This document shows, one piece after another, positions 37,160 to 43,242 of a stretch of 64,000 nt of DNA. Made by a program: the position numbers and the translations under genes. The DNA comes from SAR86 cluster bacterium. Its GTDB lineage: Bacteria; Pseudomonadota; Gammaproteobacteria; Magnimaribacterales; Magnimaribacteraceae. The notes beneath the pieces are model-generated. The model did no database searches. It had not been told where the DNA came from and worked only from the letters and a program-made list of their open reading frames with translations. How positions within the stretch are numbered: the stretch's first letter is position 1; the number at the start of each line of letters is the position of its first letter. Location of the stretch: assembly GCA_023703575.1 (NCBI GenBank), contig CP097969.1:496001-560000 (forward strand). The letters are read 5' to 3'.

Positions 37160-37243
37160 TTAGGCTCCTAAAACTATTACAAGGATTATTCCAAAAAATA
37201 ATGCCAAGAGAATAGATTTGAAGTCTTTTTTAATCTGTTTCAT
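37160..37243 (-). CDS. Tiny single-helix membrane peptide (27 aa)
   Basis: The reverse frame encodes a 27-residue peptide, a basic start (MKQIKKDFKS) and one hydrophobic helix ending LGA. Its stop lies immediately before the RidA start codon. It is too short for routine gene calling, but its composition is membrane-like and the packing matches its neighbours. Low confidence. Confidence 0.35.
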   Translation of the reverse strand: MKQIKKDFKSILLALFFGIILVIVLGA

Positions 37244-37258
37244 AAATTTCTCTTATTT

Positions 37259-37432
37259 TCATCTAGCTCTGATACTTTTTTTCATACCACAACTGGGGCA
37301 TTTGTATTTATATTTTAACGAAACAGCAGCATCGATATAACTATTGATTCTTTCAAGCTTAACATCGCATCGAGTACAGTAATAAATATTCTTGTAGTGT
37401 TTTTTAAACCAAGACAAAATTTTCTTAAACAT
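37259..37432 (-). CDS. Small zinc-ribbon protein (57 aa)
   Basis: A 57-aa product with two Cys pairs, YYCTRC and YKCPSCG, spaced about 25 residues apart, which is a zinc-ribbon layout. The N-terminus is basic and aromatic (MFKKILSWFKKHYKNIYY), and the C-terminus ends KKSIRAR. It probably binds nucleic acid or a partner protein; function unknown. The gene was missed by length filters but is clearly protein-like. Confidence 0.6.
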   Translation of the reverse strand: MFKKILSWFKKHYKNIYYCTRCDVKLERINSYIDAAVSLKYKYKCPSCGMKKSIRAR

Positions 37433-37472
37433 AAAGAATTAGATCAAGTAGGGCAACGTGTAAATGTGGCTT

Positions 37473-37703
37473 CTAGTTAAGATCATTATCCTTTTTTCTA
37501 TATTCCCAGAATGTATCTGCGTGCAAAAAAGTATCGTTAGCGTAATCTCTAATTTCTTTAAAGTTCATATCAACCGCATCAAATACTTGTTTCCACTGAC
37601 CCTGTTCTCTTTCAAAAGCTTTGCTCAAAGCTTCTTTTATTTCCTCAACAGATTTTTCTAGGTTTTCAATTCTACTTTCAATTTTTTTAATATCACTATC
37701 CAT
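37473..37703 (-). CDS. Small coiled-coil protein (76 aa)
   Basis: A 76-aa charged, helical product with heptads in the first half (IKKIESRIENLEKSVEEIKE) and a Trp/Phe-rich C-terminal half. It has no membrane segment. It sits among several small minus-strand genes with no recognised function. Confidence 0.55.
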   Translation of the reverse strand: MDSDIKKIESRIENLEKSVEEIKEALSKAFEREQGQWKQVFDAVDMNFKEIRDYANDTFLHADTFWEYRKKDNDLN

Positions 37704-37742
37704 TAATTATCTTCCTTTGTTATTTGAGATTTTTACCACGTT

Positions 37743-38072
37743 TTAACGTGCTTCACAGTTATTGAGGTTAGGTCTTCGGCATGGCTGAGACTTATCCATT
37801 AAAATTTCTTTATTAATATCATCAACATTTTTAATAGTACTTGCGAAATTGGAAAATTCATCACAATTAAAATTTCTAATTCTTTTTTCGTTTGCAATTC
37901 CTTTCATAATTATGAGTTGTTCTTCAGCGTGCAATTTTGAAAAGCCAATATCTGTATTTGGGAAACAAAGAAAGAAATTAGAATAGGCTGCTTGACTTCT
38001 TCCAATCTCTGAAATATTAAAAGCGCAGCCAAAGATCAGTAAAGCAAGTAAGAGGGTGGTTAAAGTTTTCAT
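37743..38072 (-). CDS. Small lipoprotein (109 aa)
   Basis: The N-terminus MKTLTTLLLALLIFGC is a lipoprotein signal with lipobox IFGC at residue 16. The mature part has four further Cys, probably disulfide-bonded in the periplasm, and no recognised domain. The coding start (the complement of AGGGTGGTT...TTCAT at 38052-38072) resembles the leader cassettes at 38292-38330 and 42064-42102, suggesting a shared modular signal peptide. Confidence 0.6.
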   Translation of the reverse strand: MKTLTTLLLALLIFGCAFNISEIGRSQAAYSNFFLCFPNTDIGFSKLHAEEQLIIMKGIANEKRIRNFNCDEFSNFASTIKNVDDINKEILMDKSQPCRRPNLNNCEAR

Positions 38073-38097
38073 TTAAATAATCTATTTCCAAATCTAT

Positions 38098-38262
38098 CTA
38101 GCCAGCAAATTGTGATATAAAAAACATAATGACAAAGAAAATTATAAACAAGAAAAAACTCTTACGAACTGGAATTCCTGCTTCATAATCAAAACTATTC
38201 CTGAACAAATAATAGATGCCGAAAGCAACTGAAAGGGCTATGAGGAATATAAGCATACCCAT
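38098..38262 (-). CDS. Small two-helix membrane protein (54 aa)
   Basis: A 54-aa product starting at 38262, with two hydrophobic helices separated by a charged loop (FRNSFDYEAGIPVRK). Its ATG overlaps the TAA of the 22-aa leader-like frame upstream as TAATG, so the two could be translationally coupled. Function unknown. Confidence 0.5.
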   Translation of the reverse strand: MGMLIFLIALSVAFGIYYLFRNSFDYEAGIPVRKSFFLFIIFFVIMFFISQFAG

Positions 38263-38330
38263 TAATCAATAATTGATGCACAAACACCAAGGACTAGCAA
38301 GGTTAGCAGGAGGGTGGTTAGGTGTTTCAT
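38262..38330 (-). CDS. 22-aa orphan signal-peptide-like frame
   Basis: The frame encodes MKHLTTLLLTLLVLG followed by only seven more residues, i.e. a signal peptide without a mature domain. Its first 39 bases match those of the element gene at 41704-42102 at 37 of 39 positions. It may be a decayed lipoprotein gene, a coupled leader for the downstream membrane protein, or a remnant of recombination. It may not be expressed as a functional peptide. Confidence 0.3.
   Translation of the reverse strand: MKHLTTLLLTLLVLGVCASIID
38292..38330 (-). repeat. Signal-peptide leader repeat, copy outside the element
   Basis: A 39-bp segment encoding MKHLTTLLLTLLV. It is nearly identical (37/39) to 42064-42102, where it leads a full-length exported protein inside the integrated element. 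A diverged third copy leads the lipoprotein ending at 38072. Confidence 0.7.
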
Positions 38331-38375
38331 AATTAAACGTTATATTCTATGTATGTATAGGTCAATAGAACTCTA

Positions 38376-38404
38376 GTGACTTACGCAACTTTGAATACTA
38401 TAAT
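38376..38404 (+). promoter_or_regulatory. Likely original promoter of tRNA-Val, now driving a dead copy
   Basis: A -10 box TATAAT (38399-38404) with a -35-like GTGACT (38376-38381) at 17-bp spacing and a GC-rich discriminator TCGCGC lies 12 bp before the truncated tRNA-Val copy. GC-rich discriminators are typical of stringently controlled stable-RNA promoters. The intact tRNA at 44990 has no comparable signal upstream. Confidence 0.55.
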
Positions 38405-38413
38405 TCGCGCTCT

Positions 38414-38456
38414 TTTGGGCGATTAACTCAATTGGTAGAGTGCCACCTTTACACGG
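38414..38456 (+). repeat. Left attachment repeat (attL core)
   Basis: Forty-three bases identical to 44987-45029, consisting of TTT plus the first 40 nt of tRNA-Val through the anticodon stem. The recombination crossover must lie within this segment, presumably in the anticodon region, which tyrosine recombinases often use. Confidence 0.85.
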
Positions 38457-38492
38457 AATAAGTCTACCATTCAAACCTGTATAGATACACCA
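38417..38492 (+). pseudogene. Degenerate tRNA-Val copy
   Basis: The first 40 nt equal the functional tRNA-Val. The following 36 nt have exactly the expected length, keep TTCAA of the T loop in register and end in CACCA, but neither the acceptor nor the T stem can pair. It is therefore a non-functional copy whose 3' half, contributed by the element, has decayed. Confidence 0.75.
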
Positions 38493-38551
38493 TTTAAGCC
38501 CTATAAATCAACATTATATGTATGCATATAGTAGATATTTATAGATAAAAG

Positions 38552-38570
38552 GCAGTGCATTAGCAGTACG
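38552..38570 (+). repeat. Left terminal repeat, candidate integrase arm site
   Basis: The 19-mer GCAGTGCATTAGCAGTACG matches 44907-44925 at 18 of 19 positions. Each contains two half-sites beginning GCAGT spaced about one helical turn apart. Position inside both ends, close to the att repeats, fits arm-type binding sites of a tyrosine recombinase. Confidence 0.55.
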
Positions 38571-38577
38571 GTATTGT

Positions 38578-38594
38578 ATAGGGAGTAAATAGTT
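38578..38594 (+). promoter_or_regulatory. 17-nt shared motif, copy 1 (upstream of integrase)
   Basis: ATAGGGAGTAAATAGTT ends 14 nt before the integrase ATG. An identical copy ends 15 nt before the 461-aa gene, and a one-base variant lies near the right end. The constant distance to two start codons suggests a shared operator or promoter-proximal control element. Confidence 0.6.
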
Positions 38595-38608
38595 GCTATC
38601 ATTTACAC

Positions 38609-40030
38609 ATGGCAAAATGGACTCAAGCAACAGTAGAAAGTTGGTTAAAGAATAAACCCACAGGTTCTGGATTGGGTGGAAAGAGAGACAGACATACATA
38701 TCAACAAGACAATCTAAGGGCTGTTGTATATAAGACTGGTAAGCTCACTTGGTACTTTTACAGGAAAGGTATTAAGAATGAAATATTAGGTACTTATCCT
38801 GCTATAAGTCTTAAACAGGCTAGAGCTTTAGTCATTAAGAATATGTCTGACGAGTTCACAGGTGAAAATCCTGACGGAAGACTGACCTTCAAAGAATACT
38901 GCAATTCTCCTAAGTTTCTAAGAGAAAAGAACAAGACTAGGAAAAGTAACCAAGCGAGTATGAAAGCTCTCAATAATCTCATTGTTCCTGTAATAGGTCA
39001 TATTCGAATGGATAAACTTACTTTAGAAGATATTAATAAGTTTAAGTTTGGTTATGAAGCTAAGAACTCTTCTGTTAATAGACTCCTTAATGAGATAAGG
39101 GCAGTACTGTCACATGCTTATAAAAACAAAGCTATTAAGAACAATATTCAAATAGAGAACCTAAAGGTAGATAGTAATCCTGACAAAAGATACTTATTAG
39201 AATCTGAAATAGAGGCTTTAAGAAGAGCTTGCAGAGAACCTTTAGAACACATGACTCCTAAACAATACCTTCAAGCAGGACACTTACCATTGATTATAGA
39301 CATTGCTTTATTCTGTGGATGTAGATTGGGAGAGATACTTAAAATCACATATGCAGATATTGTTGCTGGTGATGAATCAGATGATAGCTTCTGGAAGATA
39401 AACTTAAGAGGAGAGATAACTAAATCTGGTAACTCTAGAGATGTGCTTCTTCCTGAGTGGTTAAAAGAAAGATTATCTAAGTGGTGGTTCGACAACTTAA
39501 CTAAAGAAGAACTAGCAGAAGTTATACATGACAGAGCTACAAAGAAACGCCCGAGACTACATCATGATAAAAGACTCTTTCCTTTCCGTTCTATTCAAAC
39601 TGCTTTTGAGAAAGCAAGGGATAGGGCAGAACTAGACAAAGATATTTCGTTCCACAGTCTTCGACACCATTTCTGCTCTAATGCCCTTATCTGTGGAGTA
39701 CCAATACATCTAGTTCAGAAAATGGCAGGACATTCATCAATAACAACAACAGAGAAGTATCTACACATAATCGATTCGGACTCTGCCAAGTACCTAGATA
39801 AGTATTGGAAGTCTATTTATAGGTACGAAGAACCCAAGAAGATAGACAAGAAACAAGAACCAATAGTTTCTATTGAAGGAACTGCTGTACCAACATTAGT
39901 ACAACCACAAACAAGCATTACCTTTGATACTAATAAGATTAATTGGAACTTAGACGATGCTTTAGCTAGAGCAATGGCTTATGAACCTTTATCCATTACA
40001 ACAAAGAAAACTAAAGGGAAGAAGGTGTGA
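38609..40030 (+). CDS. int: Tyrosine recombinase/integrase of the tRNA-Val element
   Basis: A 473-aa P4-like integrase. The N-terminal region (residues about 25-75, with LTWYFYRKG and TYPAISLKQAR) resembles the arm-binding domain, a core-binding helical domain spans about 90-180, and the catalytic domain contains Arg239 (CGCRLGE), His349-x-x-Arg352 (FHSLRHH), His375 (AGHSS) and the nucleophile Tyr384 (TEKYLH). All five catalytic positions are present, so the enzyme should be active. The gene lies just inside attL and overlaps the next gene by 4 nt. The 17-nt motif lies just upstream. Confidence 0.95.
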   Translation: MAKWTQATVESWLKNKPTGSGLGGKRDRHTYQQDNLRAVVYKTGKLTWYFYRKGIKNEILGTYPAISLKQARALVIKNMSDEFTGENPDGRLTFKEYCNSPKFLREKNKTRKSNQASMKALNNLIVPVIGHIRMDKLTLEDINKFKFGYEAKNSSVNRLLNEIRAVLSHAYKNKAIKNNIQIENLKVDSNPDKRYLLESEIEALRRACREPLEHMTPKQYLQAGHLPLIIDIALFCGCRLGEILKITYADIVAGDESDDSFWKINLRGEITKSGNSRDVLLPEWLKERLSKWWFDNLTKEELAEVIHDRATKKRPRLHHDKRLFPFRSIQTAFEKARDRAELDKDISFHSLRHHFCSNALICGVPIHLVQKMAGHSSITTTEKYLHIIDSDSAKYLDKYWKSIYRYEEPKKIDKKQEPIVSIEGTAVPTLVQPQTSITFDTNKINWNLDDALARAMAYEPLSITTKKTKGKKV

Positions 40031-40305
40031 TTATTTCTTTCATAATAACTATTATTCAATTTGGTTCTATAGGTAATTTTTTTCTGTTTCTATATCGAGG
40101 CTGTATGAGGATTTATGATTACTTTTCTTACTTCAAACATAAACAACATATGCTTCCCAAAACATATAAAGCCACACAAAGAGAAAGTCTCCTAGATGCC
40201 TTTAAACATTTCGCAAGCTCTCTCGGTTTCTTAGCTGTCTTTTGGCTACTTTATGAGACTGGTTTAGTTGAATACTCTTTCTTTTATCTCTGGGATGGTT
40301 TTTAG
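40027..40305 (+). CDS. Membrane protein in integrase operon
   Basis: A 92-aa product from GTG 40027 (GTGA overlap with the integrase). It has an N-terminal hydrophobic helix, a basic central region (KHKQHMLPKTYKATQRES) and a second hydrophobic helix near the C-terminus. Function unknown; it may be anchored with the loop in the cytoplasm. Confidence 0.55.
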   Translation: MIISFIITIIQFGSIGNFFLFLYRGCMRIYDYFSYFKHKQHMLPKTYKATQRESLLDAFKHFASSLGFLAVFWLLYETGLVEYSFFYLWDGF

Positions 40306-40475
40306 TGAGAGTCAGAGAAAAACAATGCAATGGATGTTCAGAGAACTTTGATGTTTTGTTTCGTTGTAAATACAACAACTCAGATTGGATGTTCCTTTGT
40401 CAGGAATGTTTAACTCCTGTTAAGGAATACTCAGATTATATTTATGGAGGAACATGGAAAGCTCGAAAAGGATAA
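40305..40475 (+). CDS. Small cysteine-rich zinc-binding protein (56 aa)
   Basis: Starting at GTG 40305, sharing a base with the preceding TAG, the product has Cys pairs QCNGC and LCQEC with a further Cys at residue 21 (FRCKYN), a zinc-ribbon-like layout. It is immediately coupled to the next micro-gene. No named family; possibly a transcription or excision accessory factor, which is speculation. Confidence 0.6.
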   Translation: MRVREKQCNGCSENFDVLFRCKYNNSDWMFLCQECLTPVKEYSDYIYGGTWKARKG

Positions 40476-40591
40476 TGTTAGTTCTTGAACTAGACGACTA
40501 TAACCATGCTGAAGTTGTCTTTACCAAGAATCTTATCCAAACCAAGGAAGACTTTGAAGAATGTGAGGTAGTAGAGAAGTTTTCTATTTAG
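40475..40591 (+). CDS. Micro-protein (38 aa) in integrase operon
   Basis: A 38-aa acidic product (MLVLELDDYNHAEVVF...) whose ATG overlaps the previous stop as TAATG. Its four-gene coupling with the integrase makes translation plausible despite the small size. Unknown function. Confidence 0.4.
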   Translation: MLVLELDDYNHAEVVFTKNLIQTKEDFEECEVVEKFSI

Positions 40592-40634
40592 GAATAAATA
40601 TTTCTGGTACTCTTCATTTAAGAAGAGGTTGATT

Positions 40635-40889
40635 ATGGATGAAGAAAAATTTGACGAATTGAGACAAGAATTTGAATTACTAAAAGAATATCATGGAAAA
40701 CTTCTTGAAGCATTCCAACTATTGAGAAAAAAAACAGACCTACATACCTTGATGTTAGAAAATATAAATGAAAATCAAGAGGAGAAATGGAAAAAATATG
40801 ATGATTTAATTCAACAATTTATATCCAGTCATGACCAATCTTTAGAAGACTTGCAGAAAGCAGTGGAAGAATTTTTAGAAGATGAATGA
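40635..40889 (+). CDS. Acidic coiled-coil protein (84 aa)
   Basis: A highly charged helical product from the ATG at 40635, which has AGAAGAGG 6 nt upstream; a TTG at 40629 is an inferior alternative. Heptads span most of the length. It ends four bases before the convergent minus-strand gene. Unknown function; could be a small regulator or scaffold. Confidence 0.55.
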   Translation: MDEEKFDELRQEFELLKEYHGKLLEAFQLLRKKTDLHTLMLENINENQEEKWKKYDDLIQQFISSHDQSLEDLQKAVEEFLEDE

Positions 40890-40893
40890 CTGC

Positions 40894-41229
40894 CTACTTT
40901 ATCTTTCTTCTAGGAAACCTATCGTAAAGAATACAGGTTAAGTCTATCAACATCTCTCCTTTATCTTGACCAATTGTCTGAACTCTTGACTGAGTTACAA
41001 CGTTCCTGTCATATCTACACCAATTAGCCACCTCACCTGTAAGATAAAATTCTTTTATACTCCTTACTTTAAGGACATTGTTGCGTTCACATTTATCGAT
41101 AATAAATTTTGAATCTTTAGGCATCATGTAGCCTGTATCCACTTCAAGATAAACTTCACAAACCCTGTCCATATCAGCCCACAGACTAGTTGAAAGCAGT
41201 ATCCCGGTTATTAGTATTAGTTTTTTCAT
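40894..41229 (-). CDS. Small exported protein (element cargo)
   Basis: The ATG at 41229 gives a signal peptide (MKKLILITGILLSTSLWAD) and a 111-aa product with several Cys in the mature part, probably disulfide-bonded. A longer in-frame start at 41262 would overlap the upstream gene and spoil the signal. Last of seven small minus-strand cargo genes. No family recognised. Confidence 0.6.
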   Translation of the reverse strand: MKKLILITGILLSTSLWADMDRVCEVYLEVDTGYMMPKDSKFIIDKCERNNVLKVRSIKEFYLTGEVANWCRYDRNVVTQSRVQTIGQDKGEMLIDLTCILYDRFPRRKIK

Positions 41230-41242
41230 AAAAGCTAATATT

Positions 41243-41713
41243 TTACTTTTTTTGCCTAGCAATTTTTTTGCGAAAAGAATTAAATGTATTTCCCTGTAGA
41301 TTTTTTATTGGGTCAAACAGGTATAACCTTTTTACGATTTCGCTAGCACTCAGAGCAGAACCGGGAGAAACCAAGGGATGGTCATAGTTTTCGAATATAA
41401 AACATTCTTCAAAATTAACTGATTTATTGTATGCACAAAATTTAGTTATAAATCCACCATCCGTCAGTGAAACTAACATATTTCGATTATTTTTATCCAT
41501 TGAATTTTGCCAATCAAAAAATTCCCAGTCTCCAACCTCTTCTAATGGAAAATCCTTATCACAAACTTCATACGCCAGCCTTGCACAAGCTTTATTTTCA
41601 CCACATTCTTTGACTTTCTCAAATGAACATTCAGCAAAATTATCAGGACCAAACCAACTTGGTAATGTCCATGATGAAAAGGCTATTAACAAAATTACTA
41701 AACTTAGTCGCAT
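41243..41713 (-). CDS. Exported cysteine-containing protein (element cargo)
   Basis: A 156-aa product with a signal peptide (MRLSLVILLIAFSSWTLP) and six Cys in the mature region (for example ECSFEKVKECGENKACARL), suggesting disulfide-stabilised periplasmic folding. It overlaps the upstream cargo gene by 10 bp. Unknown function. Confidence 0.6.
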   Translation of the reverse strand: MRLSLVILLIAFSSWTLPSWFGPDNFAECSFEKVKECGENKACARLAYEVCDKDFPLEEVGDWEFFDWQNSMDKNNRNMLVSLTDGGFITKFCAYNKSVNFEECFIFENYDHPLVSPGSALSASEIVKRLYLFDPIKNLQGNTFNSFRKKIARQKK

Positions 41714-42102
41714 AAAGTTTTGTCGATTATTATATTGAATAGAAATCTCCTAGAAGTATCTGTGAAGTAATGTTCCAAAGCAATATTATTTTCTCTATAA
41801 ATTTTGAGTTCTGGATTTGAACAATAATTATTTTTCTCTCTTTCAAAACTTATGTTTCTAAGCTTTTCAATTCCTTTTTTAGTAATGTCAGATTTAACCT
41901 TTAGCTCATATTCATATACAAGACTTTTATTCAATCCAGCATATACCTTTGTTACCGTCATAACAGCATCTAACCTTATCGGGAGCAATTTACTGTATTC
42001 ATTAGCTACTTCTTGCAGGACTAAATCTAGGGTTTTAGCACCATCAGCCCACAAGCTTCCAGAGACTAGCAAAGTTAGTAGGAGGGTGGTTAGGTGTTTC
42101 AT
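41704..42102 (-). CDS. Exported protein with repeated leader (element cargo)
   Basis: A 132-aa exported protein whose first 13 codons are nearly identical to the orphan leader at 38292-38330 outside the element. The mature part is helical and charged, with two Cys. It overlaps the upstream cargo gene by ATGA. Unknown function. Confidence 0.6.
   Translation of the reverse strand: MKHLTTLLLTLLVSGSLWADGAKTLDLVLQEVANEYSKLLPIRLDAVMTVTKVYAGLNKSLVYEYELKVKSDITKKGIEKLRNISFEREKNNYCSNPELKIYRENNIALEHYFTDTSRRFLFNIIIDKTLCD
42064..42102 (-). repeat. Signal-peptide leader repeat, copy inside the element
   Basis: Thirty-nine bases matching 38292-38330 at 37 positions and encoding the same leader (MKHLTTLLLTLLV). 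See the finding on leader cassettes. Confidence 0.7.
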
Positions 42103-42455
42103 TGTCGTATTTGTTCTACATACACTTCATTCAGGTTTCTTAAATTCCCTTCATGCGTACTTAGATACCTATTTCTTGGATAAAGCAGTTCTCTGCAACT
42201 TGCCCTAAGTTCATTATATTTTTTTCTATAACGAATAAGGTAAACTCCCAAGTCTTCATTTTCAATTTCAAATCCCTTGTTCTTTTCTAGGCTAGTTGCA
42301 AGTTCCTTTTCTAGTGCCTCATTTAAAGCTTTTAACCTTTTAACTTCTTTTTTTAATAGAAAAGGAGAAATCAGATACATTATGGGGAAAAACAAAACCC
42401 CAACAGCACCTCCCATAATTACAATAAACCAAAAAATATTAGATAGTAATTCCAT
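42099..42455 (-). CDS. Membrane-anchored coiled-coil protein (element cargo)
   Basis: A 118-aa product with an N-terminal membrane helix (residues about 6-33) followed by a Lys/Glu-rich coiled coil (KKEVKRLKALNEALEKEL) and a positively charged C-terminus. Domain order resembles small envelope scaffold proteins or spanin-like anchors, but no family matches. Confidence 0.6.
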   Translation of the reverse strand: MELLSNIFWFIVIMGGAVGVLFFPIMYLISPFLLKKEVKRLKALNEALEKELATSLEKNKGFEIENEDLGVYLIRYRKKYNELRASCRELLYPRNRYLSTHEGNLRNLNEVYVEQIRQ

Positions 42456-42466
42456 AATCTTCTCCC

Positions 42467-42625
42467 TTATCCAAACAATCCGGTACTCATCAGAAACCTA
42501 AACACTATCCCTAATATTATGAAAGGTAGTGCAGCTATAAACTTTAAAGCCATGACCATATATTCCCATGTAAGTAACCAAATTATTACTCCTACAGCTA
42601 TGAACATCCAGTTTAACCAATTCAT
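42467..42625 (-). CDS. Small two-helix membrane protein (52 aa, element cargo)
   Basis: A 52-aa product, mostly hydrophobic, with Trp-rich first helix (MNWLNWMFIAVGVIIWLL). It starts directly before the stop of the next upstream micro-gene. Size and packing are consistent with a real cargo gene; no family. Confidence 0.5.
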   Translation of the reverse strand: MNWLNWMFIAVGVIIWLLTWEYMVMALKFIAALPFIILGIVFRFLMSTGLFG

Positions 42626-42763
42626 TTAAAGCTCCTCTAAATCCTGTATCTGGAAATACTTTCTCTTTAATTGATTCTTTTCCCGGTGTTGGTGTCCTTT
42701 AATCCCATTGGAAACTTTAACTTCTTTATCTAAAACTAAATCTCTTGGGTTAGGTAGTTTCAT
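42626..42763 (-). CDS. Basic micro-protein (45 aa, element cargo)
   Basis: A 45-aa product rich in Lys, Arg and His (GIKGHQHREKNQLKRKY) ending EEL, with the adjacent membrane gene starting immediately after its stop. It could be a nucleic-acid-binding peptide. Low confidence because of size. Confidence 0.4.
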   Translation of the reverse strand: MKLPNPRDLVLDKEVKVSNGIKGHQHREKNQLKRKYFQIQDLEEL

Positions 42764-42770
42764 ATAAGGT

Positions 42771-42971
42771 CTAAATTTCTTGGATAATCCCCCAAATTAT
42801 AAATCCAAAAAACCAACTCAATCCAAACATCCAAAAAGCATTTATGAGTACGTCTTTATATTCAACTTTATCATTAGGCTTTTCTGTACCTACTAAGTGA
42901 CTAATCAAAGCTATTCCGTGACAGAGTATCCAACTAATAACTATTAATCCTAAGAATAAAAATGAATCCAT
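42771..42971 (-). CDS. Small membrane protein, first cargo gene (66 aa)
   Basis: A 66-aa product with an N-terminal helix (FLFLGLIVISWILCHGIALISHL), a hydrophilic loop (TEKPNDKVEYKD) and a second helix with many Trp/Phe. It is the promoter-proximal gene of the minus-strand cargo run. Unknown function. Confidence 0.5.
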   Translation of the reverse strand: MDSFLFLGLIVISWILCHGIALISHLVGTEKPNDKVEYKDVLINAFWMFGLSWFFGFIIWGIIQEI

Positions 42972-43242
42972 AAACTGGTTAACAACATTAACTCTTTTTT
43001 ATAGTTTTTCAATGGAAAAAATAAACATACTGTAAATAACTTTATTTCTTACTTAACAATACTTTAAAGAGTTTTTCGGGCTACCTAAACAATGTCTAAA
43101 TATCTATTAATAAATATATAAATATATCTTTAAAAGGTATAAATAAAGGGGAGAATAAAGGTAATAAATATATATCTATACATATACATGTATTAAGACT
43201 TTTAGGGGAGATAGGGAGTAAATAGTTTAGAATAGCTAATCA
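42972..43242. other. Very AT-rich intergenic region, candidate origin and divergent promoter
   Basis: Between the first cargo gene (minus) and the 461-aa gene (plus) is a 271-bp AT-rich segment without coding potential. It holds two near-copies of AAAGGTATAAATAAA (43133-43147) and AAAGGTAATAAATAT (43157-43171), tracts of alternating AT, and the 17-nt motif at its right edge. Such composition next to a putative replication gene fits an origin of replication plus divergent promoters, but direct evidence is lacking. Confidence 0.4.
43211..43227 (+). promoter_or_regulatory. 17-nt shared motif, copy 2 (upstream of the 461-aa gene)
   Basis: ATAGGGAGTAAATAGTT, identical to the copy before the integrase, ends 15 nt before the ATG at 43243. 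A one-base variant occurs near the right end of the element. Confidence 0.6.

Noticed and set aside
38417-38492. A second functional tRNA-Val
   Set aside because: The 3' half cannot form the acceptor or T stem, so only the right copy is a true tRNA.
38514-38699. Minus-strand frame over the integrase start
   Set aside because: It is antisense to a certain integrase gene and its product has no protein-like features beyond the shadow of that gene.
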